Shown piece after piece: positions 8,607 to 18,091 of a DNA stretch of 64,000 nucleotides. The DNA is from Muribaculaceae bacterium (lineage in GTDB: Bacteria; Bacteroidota; Bacteroidia; Bacteroidales; Muribaculaceae). Made by a program: the position numbers and the translations under genes. The notes beneath the pieces were generated by a model. It did not search any database. It had not been told where the DNA came from and saw only the letters and a list, made by a program, of their open reading frames with translations. Positions within the stretch are counted from its first letter, which is position 1. Each line of letters starts with the position of its first letter. The stretch covers positions 1 to 64,000 of the forward strand of contig JAFLTQ010000004.1 of NCBI GenBank assembly GCA_022510385.1, in the 5' to 3' direction.

Positions 8607-10865
8607 TCAATATTGTTTTTCATAAACTGAATTCCAGTCAATTTCGGATGTGGATTGTGCCACCGGAACATGCTTTAGTGAACTGCCTTTCGGCACCAAT
8701 ATCACAGCTTGTAATGCATCTTGAGGAGCTGATATATTCTGCCAACCCGGTGCATAAACTTTTCCGGTTTGATAGTCAACCCATTCTATATTTCCGGGAA
8801 GATAGACGTCTCTGCCGGACGCCCCGGATTCCAATATAGGAGCCACCATTATTTTTGACCCCAACAAATATTGATCATCTATTTTCCATGCTCCGGGATC
8901 ATCGGGATATTCCAGAAATATTGCCCTGAACATTGGCCATCCATTGGCGGATGATTCTTCAGCCTCTTCAATAATATAAGGCATCAAAGAATATTTCAAT
9001 TCGGCTGCTTTTCTGAAATAGTCTATAAATTCTTTATTTTCAAACAACCATGGTTCTGTGGGAGGAGCACCGTGAGCTCTGGAATGAGAAGTGAGGAAAC
9101 CCATAGGGAGCCAGCGTCGGTAAAGTTCCTCAGGAGTATCTGTGACAAAACCACCGATATCATGGCTCCAGAACGGGAAGCCCGATAATCCCAGAGAAAG
9201 ACCTGCATGAATTGTCCCAAGCATCCCGGCTGAAGTCGTGGCTGCATCGCCACCCCAATGCACAGGATACCTTTGTGAGCCTGCCCATGCTGAGCGAGCC
9301 CAGATAATATTTTCTCCGCTCGTGGCTTTAGTGACATCCGACACAGCTTTGTTATATCTTAGAGGATACAGATTATGCTCTTGCCAACCGGTCTTGCCAT
9401 TATGATACACTGCATTGATCGGAGCTCCTTCTCCAAAGTCTACCTTTATAGCTCCGACTCCCATATCTATCAGATTCCCTATTTTATCCTGATACCACTC
9501 AACTGTGGCGGGATTAGTGAAATCCAATACCACATCCTCATAGGGAAGAGTGCCCTTACCGTTATGTACATATAAATCTTTCTCGATAAGTTCGGGGAAA
9601 TATTTATTTCCCGGCACAAAATAAGGAAGTTGCCAAAGACTAATGTGAAAACCCTGGTTTTTCAGGTCGTCAATCATTTTTTTTGGATTCCGGAAACGTT
9701 CTTTAGAAAATTCATAATCACATTCCCAGTCTGTTTCAAACCAACCGGTATCGAAATGAATCACATCGCTTGGTATTTTATATTCACGAAGTTTTGAAGC
9801 AACTTCCCGACCTTCTTCTTCGGTGAAATAGCTTATTCTGCTCATCCACGTCCCGAAGCTCCATAAAGGAGGCATTTCAGGCTGACCTGTCAGAGACGTG
9901 TATTCCGATAGAATTTGCTTAGGAGAGCCAAAAAATATGAAAAAATCCATATCCTCATCATTCATATATATTTTATTGGCTCCGATGTAGCTCTGTCCCA
10001 CATCCAGAGTGACGGGTTCTGATGTATGCATAAAAATTCCATATCCTTTATTACTGAAAAAGAATGGAATTGGTTTATACATATCCGGAGTTTCCGGACC
10101 TTGAGGATCTGTAACGAAAAGATTTATCTTTTGACCCATTTTATTTAACCCTGCAGGCGATTCGCCGAGACCAAATATTTTTTCATTGGGACCTAAAGAT
10201 AACACAGGGTTTATGGAACGGGAGTTATCTGATCCTCTCTTTATAAAACTGAATGGATTAATCTTTACCTGAGTACTGTCATTATCAACCCATGCTCTGG
10301 TTTTTGTGAGTTCTTTACCATCCTTATCTTTTATAATGATTCTCCAAGGATGAGATTTAATGGTGACGCTTCCCTCTTTGGATGCATACGTTATATCCCC
10401 ATTGTCTGACTTTATTACCTTCCAGCCATCTTTATTTTCAAGAGGTGTCTTTACAAGCATCAGGGATGAATCTGAATTTTCATAAAATGGGGCAGTATGC
10501 ACTTTTACCCTTATTGTATTAGCATTTATGGGAGTGATGGAAAAGTCCAGTTCGGGATCTTGTGGATAGGCTGTATCAGGGAAATCCAGCGATTGCAGCG
10601 GCTGAAGCAAAAATGTATTTGTATTGAAAGCCTGACGCGGCATTAGCTGCCGACGTTTCCACTTTATCTTCCCCTCTCCTGTAGACTCGTTAAAAGAAGA
10701 GAGTGAGTCTGCTATAAAATATGTGTTTGATAGATCGTTGAAATCCGCACTCACGTCTTTAGGCAGAGAAAGTAGGTAGGGATGGTTGTTGACTGTTGTT
10801 ATTTCTCCGTGTAAAAAAGGAATAGAGCACGAACTTATGATTAAGGATAAAATAAGTTTTTTCAT
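8607..10865 (-). CDS. GH31 glycosidase, probable alpha-xylosidase
   Basis: FGLGESPAGLNKMGQ, IHFDTGWFETDWECDYEF, GVGAIKVDFGEGAP, FWSHDIGGF fit the YicI-like GH31 class; signal peptide. Confidence 0.88.
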   Translation of the reverse strand: MKKLILSLIISSCSIPFLHGEITTVNNHPYLLSLPKDVSADFNDLSNTYFIADSLSSFNESTGEGKIKWKRRQLMPRQAFNTNTFLLQPLQSLDFPDTAYPQDPELDFSITPINANTIRVKVHTAPFYENSDSSLMLVKTPLENKDGWKVIKSDNGDITYASKEGSVTIKSHPWRIIIKDKDGKELTKTRAWVDNDSTQVKINPFSFIKRGSDNSRSINPVLSLGPNEKIFGLGESPAGLNKMGQKINLFVTDPQGPETPDMYKPIPFFFSNKGYGIFMHTSEPVTLDVGQSYIGANKIYMNDEDMDFFIFFGSPKQILSEYTSLTGQPEMPPLWSFGTWMSRISYFTEEEGREVASKLREYKIPSDVIHFDTGWFETDWECDYEFSKERFRNPKKMIDDLKNQGFHISLWQLPYFVPGNKYFPELIEKDLYVHNGKGTLPYEDVVLDFTNPATVEWYQDKIGNLIDMGVGAIKVDFGEGAPINAVYHNGKTGWQEHNLYPLRYNKAVSDVTKATSGENIIWARSAWAGSQRYPVHWGGDAATTSAGMLGTIHAGLSLGLSGFPFWSHDIGGFVTDTPEELYRRWLPMGFLTSHSRAHGAPPTEPWLFENKEFIDYFRKAAELKYSLMPYIIEEAEESSANGWPMFRAIFLEYPDDPGAWKIDDQYLLGSKIMVAPILESGASGRDVYLPGNIEWVDYQTGKVYAPGWQNISAPQDALQAVILVPKGSSLKHVPVAQSTSEIDWNSVYEKQY

Positions 10866-11043
10866 GGTAAAATAATTTATAAACTCGACCCGGAAACAAA
10901 TTTACAAAAAAATGATTAATATTGATACAACCGTTTATTTACGGAGATCTTCTCTTATCTTAAGGATAACTAATAAATGAGCATCTTAGAGCTCTATGTT
11001 TCTGTTATTTTTTTGTAATTTTAGGGGAGAAATATATAAAAAG

Positions 11044-11811
11044 ATGAGAAAGCTATCAATCCTCTTTATCGTTTTAATTTCATGTTTTGCTTTAATTGAT
11101 GGAAAGACTGTTCTTTTCATTGGCGACTCCATAACCGACGGTAACTGGGGATCTCCCAACAAATATCCTTGTAGCAGTGAAGAAAGAAACATCTATGACC
11201 GCAACCATATTTTAGGGCATGGATATGCAGAAATGTCTGCAGGATATTTCATGGGGGAATATCCTGATAGCGGTTTTTATTTTATCAACAGAGGAATCAG
11301 CGGCGAAACTTTAGGTCAGATTGCAGCAAGATGGCAAAAAGATGCCATTTCTCATAATCCCGATGTAATATCTCTGTTGTGCGGCACCAACGATATTCAT
11401 TATTGGCTTGAAGGGAACCCATCTTCAATAGAGGAATTTAATTTTGAATCATATCTAAATTCACTGGACTCCCTTGTAATTTCAACTAAAGAGGCTCTCC
11501 CTGAATGTACGATTTTATTATGTACCCCGTTTGTTGGCAAAGCCGGTTGGGCCGGCAACAAGGCCGATTATAAATTAAGAGAAGCAGCCGTAGACAGTAT
11601 AGCCTCAATCACTCGCCGGGTAGTTGCCAAGCACTCAAATCAAAATGTCAGTCTGGTTGACTTTAATCAACTTAAGGAAATACTTAAACAAGAAAATCCG
11701 AATACTGAATATTGGATATGGGATGGCATCCATCCCACCACCGCAATGCATTATCGCATGGCTAAAGAATGGATTGCTCACTTTGAAGGTTTCAAATGTT
11801 TAAAAAGATGA
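11044..11811 (+). CDS. SGNH/GDSL-family hydrolase, possible carbohydrate acetylesterase
   Basis: VLFIGDSITDGNWG, NRGISGETLGQ, LLCGTNDIHYWL, WDGIHPTTAMHYRMA. Internal ATG preferred because it gives a signal peptide. Confidence 0.85.
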   Translation: MRKLSILFIVLISCFALIDGKTVLFIGDSITDGNWGSPNKYPCSSEERNIYDRNHILGHGYAEMSAGYFMGEYPDSGFYFINRGISGETLGQIAARWQKDAISHNPDVISLLCGTNDIHYWLEGNPSSIEEFNFESYLNSLDSLVISTKEALPECTILLCTPFVGKAGWAGNKADYKLREAAVDSIASITRRVVAKHSNQNVSLVDFNQLKEILKQENPNTEYWIWDGIHPTTAMHYRMAKEWIAHFEGFKCLKR

Positions 11812-11825
11812 TACCGAGAATAGTG

Positions 11826-13991
11826 TCAATGAATATTGGTAGAGACTGTTAAAGGGAGATCGGAACTGGAAGAGCCAATCAGGAATTTTACTTGTCCCGG
11901 TTCCAACACCCATTGATGACTATTTTCATCCCATTTGGTAAGATCCTTCAATTTTACCTCTATAGGAACAGAAATTTTTACATTAGCAGGCACATTAACT
12001 TTCCGAAAAGCTCTCAATTGTTTCTTAGGACGTAAAGAATCCTTGGATTCAGGATATGTGGTATACACCTGAATCACTTCTTCACCCTCCATTTCTCCTT
12101 GATTGGATAAATTTACATTGATTGTAAGGATTTCGTCAAGGTTGTTTGAATTTAAATTATTTTTATCGATATCAGCTGAATTATAGACGAAGTCAGTATA
12201 ACTTAATCCATAACCGAAGGGATACAAAGGCTCTCCTTCAAAATACATATAAGTTCTTCCGTTAGTTATATCATAATCCATCATATCAGGAAGGTCAGTG
12301 ATATCTTTCACCCATGTCTGGGTGAGTCTCCCGGAGGGGTTTACCTTGCCTGTTATCACGTCTACAAGTCCATTCCCCGTTTCTTGTGACGAATGGGTGA
12401 AATGGAGAATTGCAGGCAGATTCTCATTGCTCCAATTAATAGTGTATGGGAATGAAGACTGGAGTACAAGCACGGTATTAGGATTTGCCTTATAAATCTG
12501 CTTGATCATATCCTCGTTAGGAAGATTAAGCGACCTTCTGTCGACAGCCTCTCTACCGTCGGAAGGGACCGGACAGAAATTCCAGTCAGGCTTGGTGCCA
12601 TAAGGATGATTGCCGGCCACTACAAATACAATATCCGCTTCTTTGGCTATCCTTTCAGCCTCGCTCATACGATTATCAGGCACACTCAAAACTTCAATCC
12701 CAAGAGGATTAAAAGTTTGTTTGAATGCTTCTAAAATAGTTACAGAATAATCAGGATTCCCACCATACCAATCTTGTATCACTTCATTTATATGTTCACC
12801 CACAAGGGCTATTTTCTTTATTCCCTCTGTTTTAAGGGGCAGAAGGGTATTACCGTTGATTGGCGCATTTTTTAATAATACAACACTTTTTGCGGTAGCT
12901 TCCCGCGCCAGGGACTTGGCATAATCTTGTCTCCATGGTGCCGGAGAATTTTTTGAAACATAATAGGGAGTCTTGGTGATGTCCGGATCAAGCAAACCTA
13001 ATCTTAATGCCACCTTCAAGTTCCCTCTCAAAGCTTTATCAAGGTCTTTCTCTGTTACCAATCCTGAATTAACCGCTGTGGTCAAAGGTTCTTTATATCT
13101 GTCTAAGAATTGTCCCAGCCCGGCTTTTACAACCTGCGCCGCCGCTTCCGGCAAAGAATCCACATAATGGTGACTCGTAAAGAGCATTGTCATTGCTCCT
13201 CCATCAGTACAAATTATTCCATCCATATCCCATTGAGGTCTCACCACCTCATCAAGAACCGGATGAACAGCCATAGGAATTCCGTTCCATCCGTTGTAAG
13301 CAGCCATGAAGGCACGGCTTCCCCCCTCTGTGATACCCTTCATGAAGGGATAAGAATAATATTCGTGAAATAATCTTTCAGAGAAATTGGAAGAAGTGGA
13401 ATCGCGTCCGAATTCGTTGCTGTTGGCAAGAAAATGTTTCATAAGAGAGGCAACCTTCCAGTAACGGGGATTGTCACCCTGCATACCTTTAACCTTTGCC
13501 ACAGTCATTGCAGCCGTCAAAAACGGATCTTCACCGAAAGATTCCTCTGTTCGCCCCCACCGGGGATCTCTTGCCAAATCTGCATTGGGGGCTCTCATTA
13601 CCAGATTATGAGGCAGAGTGTCCTGACTGAAATACCATCTCATTTCATCAGCTGTAAGCTTCCCTATCCTTTCCACCAGGTCAATGTCCCAGGTCTCACC
13701 CAAACCGTATGCCTGTGGATGAATGGTGGTGGGCTGACTGTAGGTATTGGCAGGCCCTCCAATCTGCAAACCATGCAACCCTTCAAAGTGGCCGCAGTCA
13801 GGAATCCCAAGGCGTGGCACTCCAAGATTTGTACTGAAAAGATCTATCTTTTCTTCAAGAGTTAATAGACTCAAAAGATTTTCAATTCGTTCATCATCAC
13901 TTCTTGTGGTGTCTTGAAATATCTCTAATCCTTTGGCATCGAGCGCAAAGAAATTTAACGCCAACAAGCATGATATTATAACTTTTTGCAT
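11826..13991 (-). CDS. GH3 beta-glucosidase/beta-xylosidase
   Basis: DPRWGRTEESFGEDP, KHFLANSNEFGRDSTSSNFSER, GIICTDGGAM nucleophile region, C-terminal fibronectin-III-like domain. Confidence 0.9.
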   Translation of the reverse strand: MQKVIISCLLALNFFALDAKGLEIFQDTTRSDDERIENLLSLLTLEEKIDLFSTNLGVPRLGIPDCGHFEGLHGLQIGGPANTYSQPTTIHPQAYGLGETWDIDLVERIGKLTADEMRWYFSQDTLPHNLVMRAPNADLARDPRWGRTEESFGEDPFLTAAMTVAKVKGMQGDNPRYWKVASLMKHFLANSNEFGRDSTSSNFSERLFHEYYSYPFMKGITEGGSRAFMAAYNGWNGIPMAVHPVLDEVVRPQWDMDGIICTDGGAMTMLFTSHHYVDSLPEAAAQVVKAGLGQFLDRYKEPLTTAVNSGLVTEKDLDKALRGNLKVALRLGLLDPDITKTPYYVSKNSPAPWRQDYAKSLAREATAKSVVLLKNAPINGNTLLPLKTEGIKKIALVGEHINEVIQDWYGGNPDYSVTILEAFKQTFNPLGIEVLSVPDNRMSEAERIAKEADIVFVVAGNHPYGTKPDWNFCPVPSDGREAVDRRSLNLPNEDMIKQIYKANPNTVLVLQSSFPYTINWSNENLPAILHFTHSSQETGNGLVDVITGKVNPSGRLTQTWVKDITDLPDMMDYDITNGRTYMYFEGEPLYPFGYGLSYTDFVYNSADIDKNNLNSNNLDEILTINVNLSNQGEMEGEEVIQVYTTYPESKDSLRPKKQLRAFRKVNVPANVKISVPIEVKLKDLTKWDENSHQWVLEPGQVKFLIGSSSSDLPLTVSTNIH

Positions 13992-14004
13992 TTCTTTTTT
14001 TCTC

Positions 14005-15567
14005 TTAAAGAGGTTGGTATTTAAAATATTTGAAAGTAGCTTCCGGATTATCTTTCCCTACACAGTAAAGGCCTAAAATAATCCCCGTGAAACCGCCGGC
14101 AGTTTCTGAACTTAGATATTTTGTATCAGCATATCCAAGATTATAGAAATTTTGTCCCCCGTCTGTAGAATACAAGAAACTATAATTATTTGTGTCGCCC
14201 ATTATCTTCAGAATAGCTGAATTCCCTTCAATTTCCAATGAGGCTTCATGATGATAAATGGAGCCGAGCCAATAATCCACATTTATAGTATACCCTTTTT
14301 CTCCCTTGGCAAGATAAATATCATAATGTGAATTTGAATCCATAAAGGCAGTCAATCCGGCTTGCGACCCCGGTTGAGATGCATCCAGACTCAGTGAAGT
14401 TATGGCTTCAAAATTAATATGCTGTTGTCGATGACCTACAAATGTAGGATATTCTATAGAGTTCAGATCCCATTCATTACCTTTCAATACCAGACCTTTT
14501 TCTGTGAATGAATAATTCCCATCTACCGGTTTTCTTAAATATACCCAGTCATATCCCAACTTATCTATTTGAGTAAAATCAAGATTCTGACTCCAGTCGG
14601 TTTGAGGGTGTAGCTCTCCTTGTATTGGGAGATTGGCTTCCATCTTGGTTTGAATAGGTTTGTTACCATTTACTACAGGCCAGCCATTGTCATCCCATAC
14701 CATAGGGACAAGGTAAGTCTCTCTGCCGGTGAGGTGATTCATTCCTACTTGAGGTCTGAAAGCAAGACAGACGAGCCACCAGCTTCCATCGGGAGCCTCT
14801 ACTATATCGGCATGGCCCGTTCCTTGAATCGGATTATGCTGACCCGCCTGATTGCAATGGGTCAGTATAGGATTATCGGGATTAGATTCATAAGGACCAT
14901 AAATATCTTTTGAACGTGCAATAGTTATCATATGAGCGAATTCCGTTCCTCCCTCTGCAGCCAAAAGATAATACCAACCATCTTTCTTATAGATATGCGG
15001 ACCTTCGGGATAACGACCTCCCGTTCCACCCCATATTTTTCGGGAAGGCGATAATTGCTTGCCGGTGACCGGATCAATTTCACACAGATATATGGCATCG
15101 TCGGGGTTACTTGTGAAGTAACATTTTCCATCTTCAAAATAGAAAGATGGATCTATCCCTCCTTGCTTAAGCCAAATTGGATCGCTCCATGAGCCTGCAG
15201 GATCGGTGGCAGTAACAAAGAAATTTCCACCATGAGTTGTATTCGTATTTATCATGTAGAACACACCATCGTTATAGCGTATGGTAGGAGCATAAAGACC
15301 TCCCCAACTGAAAGTGCCGGATAAGTCCATCTGTTCGGGCCGGTCGATGACATTCCCGATCTGTTCCCAGTTCACAAGATCCCGACTATGCCATACAGGA
15401 ATTCCCGGGAAATATTGGAACGTGCTGTTTACAAGGTAGTAATCACTGTCTACCCTACAAATGCTCGGATCGGGATAAAAACCGGGTATTACCGGGTTGG
15501 TATAGGTATGGGCGATGGCTGTCACACTCATTAATGACGCAACAACTACAAATGTGTATTTTTTCAT
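14005..15567 (-). CDS. GH43 glycosidase, probable arabinofuranosidase/xylosidase
   Basis: NPVIPGFYPDPSICRVDSDYYLVNSTF, YAPTIRYNDGVFYMINTNT, YPEGPHIYKKDGWYYLL, C-terminal concanavalin-like domain. Confidence 0.9.
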   Translation of the reverse strand: MKKYTFVVVASLMSVTAIAHTYTNPVIPGFYPDPSICRVDSDYYLVNSTFQYFPGIPVWHSRDLVNWEQIGNVIDRPEQMDLSGTFSWGGLYAPTIRYNDGVFYMINTNTTHGGNFFVTATDPAGSWSDPIWLKQGGIDPSFYFEDGKCYFTSNPDDAIYLCEIDPVTGKQLSPSRKIWGGTGGRYPEGPHIYKKDGWYYLLAAEGGTEFAHMITIARSKDIYGPYESNPDNPILTHCNQAGQHNPIQGTGHADIVEAPDGSWWLVCLAFRPQVGMNHLTGRETYLVPMVWDDNGWPVVNGNKPIQTKMEANLPIQGELHPQTDWSQNLDFTQIDKLGYDWVYLRKPVDGNYSFTEKGLVLKGNEWDLNSIEYPTFVGHRQQHINFEAITSLSLDASQPGSQAGLTAFMDSNSHYDIYLAKGEKGYTINVDYWLGSIYHHEASLEIEGNSAILKIMGDTNNYSFLYSTDGGQNFYNLGYADTKYLSSETAGGFTGIILGLYCVGKDNPEATFKYFKYQPL

Positions 15568-15575
15568 ATTTAAAC

Positions 15576-18077
15576 TTATTTTTCTTTATAAATAGTGACT
15601 GAAGCCGGAATAAGGCCATCAGAAACAGCCTCCACTTGAATCGGATCTCCACTTCCATCAGTCTGAATTATCACAAGGGCTTTTCCATTGAACAGCTTTC
15701 TATGGTCATCTTTAAATCTTTCCATAGAGGTTGGTGACCCGTTATCTACTCCTGCAATAAAACCGCCGCCTGTTACATTGAATTTGATATCGTTATCGGC
15801 TATAGGGTTCAAATTCCCGTTTTCATCGGTAACCTCCACCGTGATATATGAGAGGTCGTTTTCTCCGGCTTTAATCAAGCTTCGATCAGGTGTGAGTATA
15901 ATATTTTTAGGTTCCTGAGAGGTGGTTCGAGATTGTTTGGCAACAATTTTTCCATTCTTATCGTAACTGACAGCTTCAATAGTTCCGGTTTCAAACGGCA
16001 CTCTCCACATCACATGATAGGGATTTCTTTCGGGATCTTTACTTCTCTTACCCAAGGATTTTCCGTTTAGGAATAATTCCACCTCGTCTGCATTGTTAAA
16101 ATAAGCCCATACATCCACTATATCCCCTTCCTGCCAATTCCAATGCGGGAAAATATATAGCAACGTTTCTTCCGGTATTAATTCCGCTTTATACATATAG
16201 TAGACATCTTTAGGGAAGCCGGCCAAATCCACAATGCCGAAATAGGAACTTCTGGCAGGCCAGCCATAGGGGGTAGGTTCCCCGATATAATCAAATCCGG
16301 TCCAGATAAATTGTCCGGAAATGAAATCATTGTCGAGCACATGTTGAAGTGCGCTCTCATGATGATCTCCCCATGGAGCCCGCATGTTGTCGTAGGCAGA
16401 GGCTGCAAAGGAAGGATGATAGTAAGGTTTATCCCAACTGTCCGGAGCCAATATTATTGAATCAGAGGGATTAGTATAATAACCGCGTGTCTGTAAAGCT
16501 GATACACTTTCAGTGATTATGAAAGGTTTTCCGGGAAAATTGGTTGGCACATCTTTAAACCAATCCTGGTGATAATTATATCCTATTAAATCCAAGGCTC
16601 CCGATTTGAAAAGGTGGTTACCGGGAGAAGGTTCATTGTTCCCGGCAGTCACAGGCCGCGTCGGGTCAATTTCCCTCACCATGTCTGCGAGTTTCTTTGT
16701 GAGCAATGAATTGACAGACATTTCTCCCTCAGACGCCAACATATCGGCACTATGCCCAAAATTGAGTATCATATTAGCTTCTTCAAGAGAAAGAGTGTCG
16801 GCAGAAGCATCGCTCCATTGTTCGAGCACCTCATTTCCAATGCTCCACATCATAACCGACGGATGGTTTCTATCCCTAACTATCAAATCGGTTAGGTCCT
16901 TTTCATGCCATTCATCAAAATATCTTGCATAGTCGTGGGGCGTTTTTCTTTTTCTCCACATATCAAATGCTTCATCCATGACTATAAATCCCATGCTGTC
17001 GGTCAGAGCCAGGAGTTCGGGAGCAGGCGGATTATGACTTGATCGGATTGCGTTGACTCCCATTCCCCGTAGAATTTCAAGTTGTCGCTCAATAGCTCTT
17101 TTATTTACGACTGCACCCAATGCACCGGCATCATGATGGAGACAGACTCCATGAATCTTAATAGGTTCTCCATTAAGGGAGAAACCTTTTTCTGCATCAA
17201 AGTTGAAATATCTCACGCCAAAGGGAGTCTCATAGGTGTCAACCTTTACATTGCCTTCATATACTTCAGTGACAGCCTTATACATGCAAGGATTTCCGAT
17301 ACTCCACAGACAAGGATTATAAATTACCAAGTTTTGTGTCAAGGTGGAGTCAGAAAGATTTACCGGTGTTCTGGATGTCTCAGACACCATACTCCCACGG
17401 GAATTCAAGATTATGGTCTTTATATCGGGATTAATATTTCTTTTCCCGATCTCAAGCGTGGTTACTACTTTTACCGTAGCCCTATCTTGCGACACCTCCG
17501 GGGTAGTGATATATGTGCCCCATAGTTTTACATGTGTCGGATTCAAAACCCTTAACCAGACATTCCGATAGATTCCACATCCCGAATACCAGCGGGAGTT
17601 GGGTTGCTCATCATTATCAACTTTAACCAGAATGGTGTTTTCTTTACCAAATTCGATAAAGGGAGTAAGGTTATAAGAAAAAGATGAATAACCATAAGGA
17701 CGTGTGCCAAGTTTATGGCCGTTAATCCAAACAGTCGTATTCATATAAGCACCGTCGAAATCGATATAGATTTCTTTATCTTTATCCGCCTTCGAAACCT
17801 TAAATAATTTTTTATACCATCCTATACCTCCCGGAAGGGCTCCACCCCCGGGGCCCGATGGATTATTTTCAGAAAAATCTCCTTCAATAGCCCAGTCATG
17901 AGGAAGGTTAAGCGTTCTCCATTTTCCGGAGACAGTGTCATTCCCTAACTTGAAATCCCAGTCGGAGTTAAACGAAATAGCCCTTGAGTCGGCTGCATAC
18001 ATCAAAGAAGCTGTGGAAGTGAATAACATCGCTCCCACAACCATTATTTTTCTAATAGTTAGCATATTAATTGCCAA
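15576..18077 (-). CDS. GH2 beta-galactosidase-like enzyme
   Basis: WRTLNLPHDWAIEGDF, GVCLHHDAGALGAVVNKRAIERQLEILRGMGVNAIRSSHNPPAPE, MMWSIGNEVLEQW, PFIITESVSALQTRG. Confidence 0.9.
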   Translation of the reverse strand: MAINMLTIRKIMVVGAMLFTSTASLMYAADSRAISFNSDWDFKLGNDTVSGKWRTLNLPHDWAIEGDFSENNPSGPGGGALPGGIGWYKKLFKVSKADKDKEIYIDFDGAYMNTTVWINGHKLGTRPYGYSSFSYNLTPFIEFGKENTILVKVDNDEQPNSRWYSGCGIYRNVWLRVLNPTHVKLWGTYITTPEVSQDRATVKVVTTLEIGKRNINPDIKTIILNSRGSMVSETSRTPVNLSDSTLTQNLVIYNPCLWSIGNPCMYKAVTEVYEGNVKVDTYETPFGVRYFNFDAEKGFSLNGEPIKIHGVCLHHDAGALGAVVNKRAIERQLEILRGMGVNAIRSSHNPPAPELLALTDSMGFIVMDEAFDMWRKRKTPHDYARYFDEWHEKDLTDLIVRDRNHPSVMMWSIGNEVLEQWSDASADTLSLEEANMILNFGHSADMLASEGEMSVNSLLTKKLADMVREIDPTRPVTAGNNEPSPGNHLFKSGALDLIGYNYHQDWFKDVPTNFPGKPFIITESVSALQTRGYYTNPSDSIILAPDSWDKPYYHPSFAASAYDNMRAPWGDHHESALQHVLDNDFISGQFIWTGFDYIGEPTPYGWPARSSYFGIVDLAGFPKDVYYMYKAELIPEETLLYIFPHWNWQEGDIVDVWAYFNNADEVELFLNGKSLGKRSKDPERNPYHVMWRVPFETGTIEAVSYDKNGKIVAKQSRTTSQEPKNIILTPDRSLIKAGENDLSYITVEVTDENGNLNPIADNDIKFNVTGGGFIAGVDNGSPTSMERFKDDHRKLFNGKALVIIQTDGSGDPIQVEAVSDGLIPASVTIYKEK

Positions 18078-18091
18078 TTTAAACAGATTGT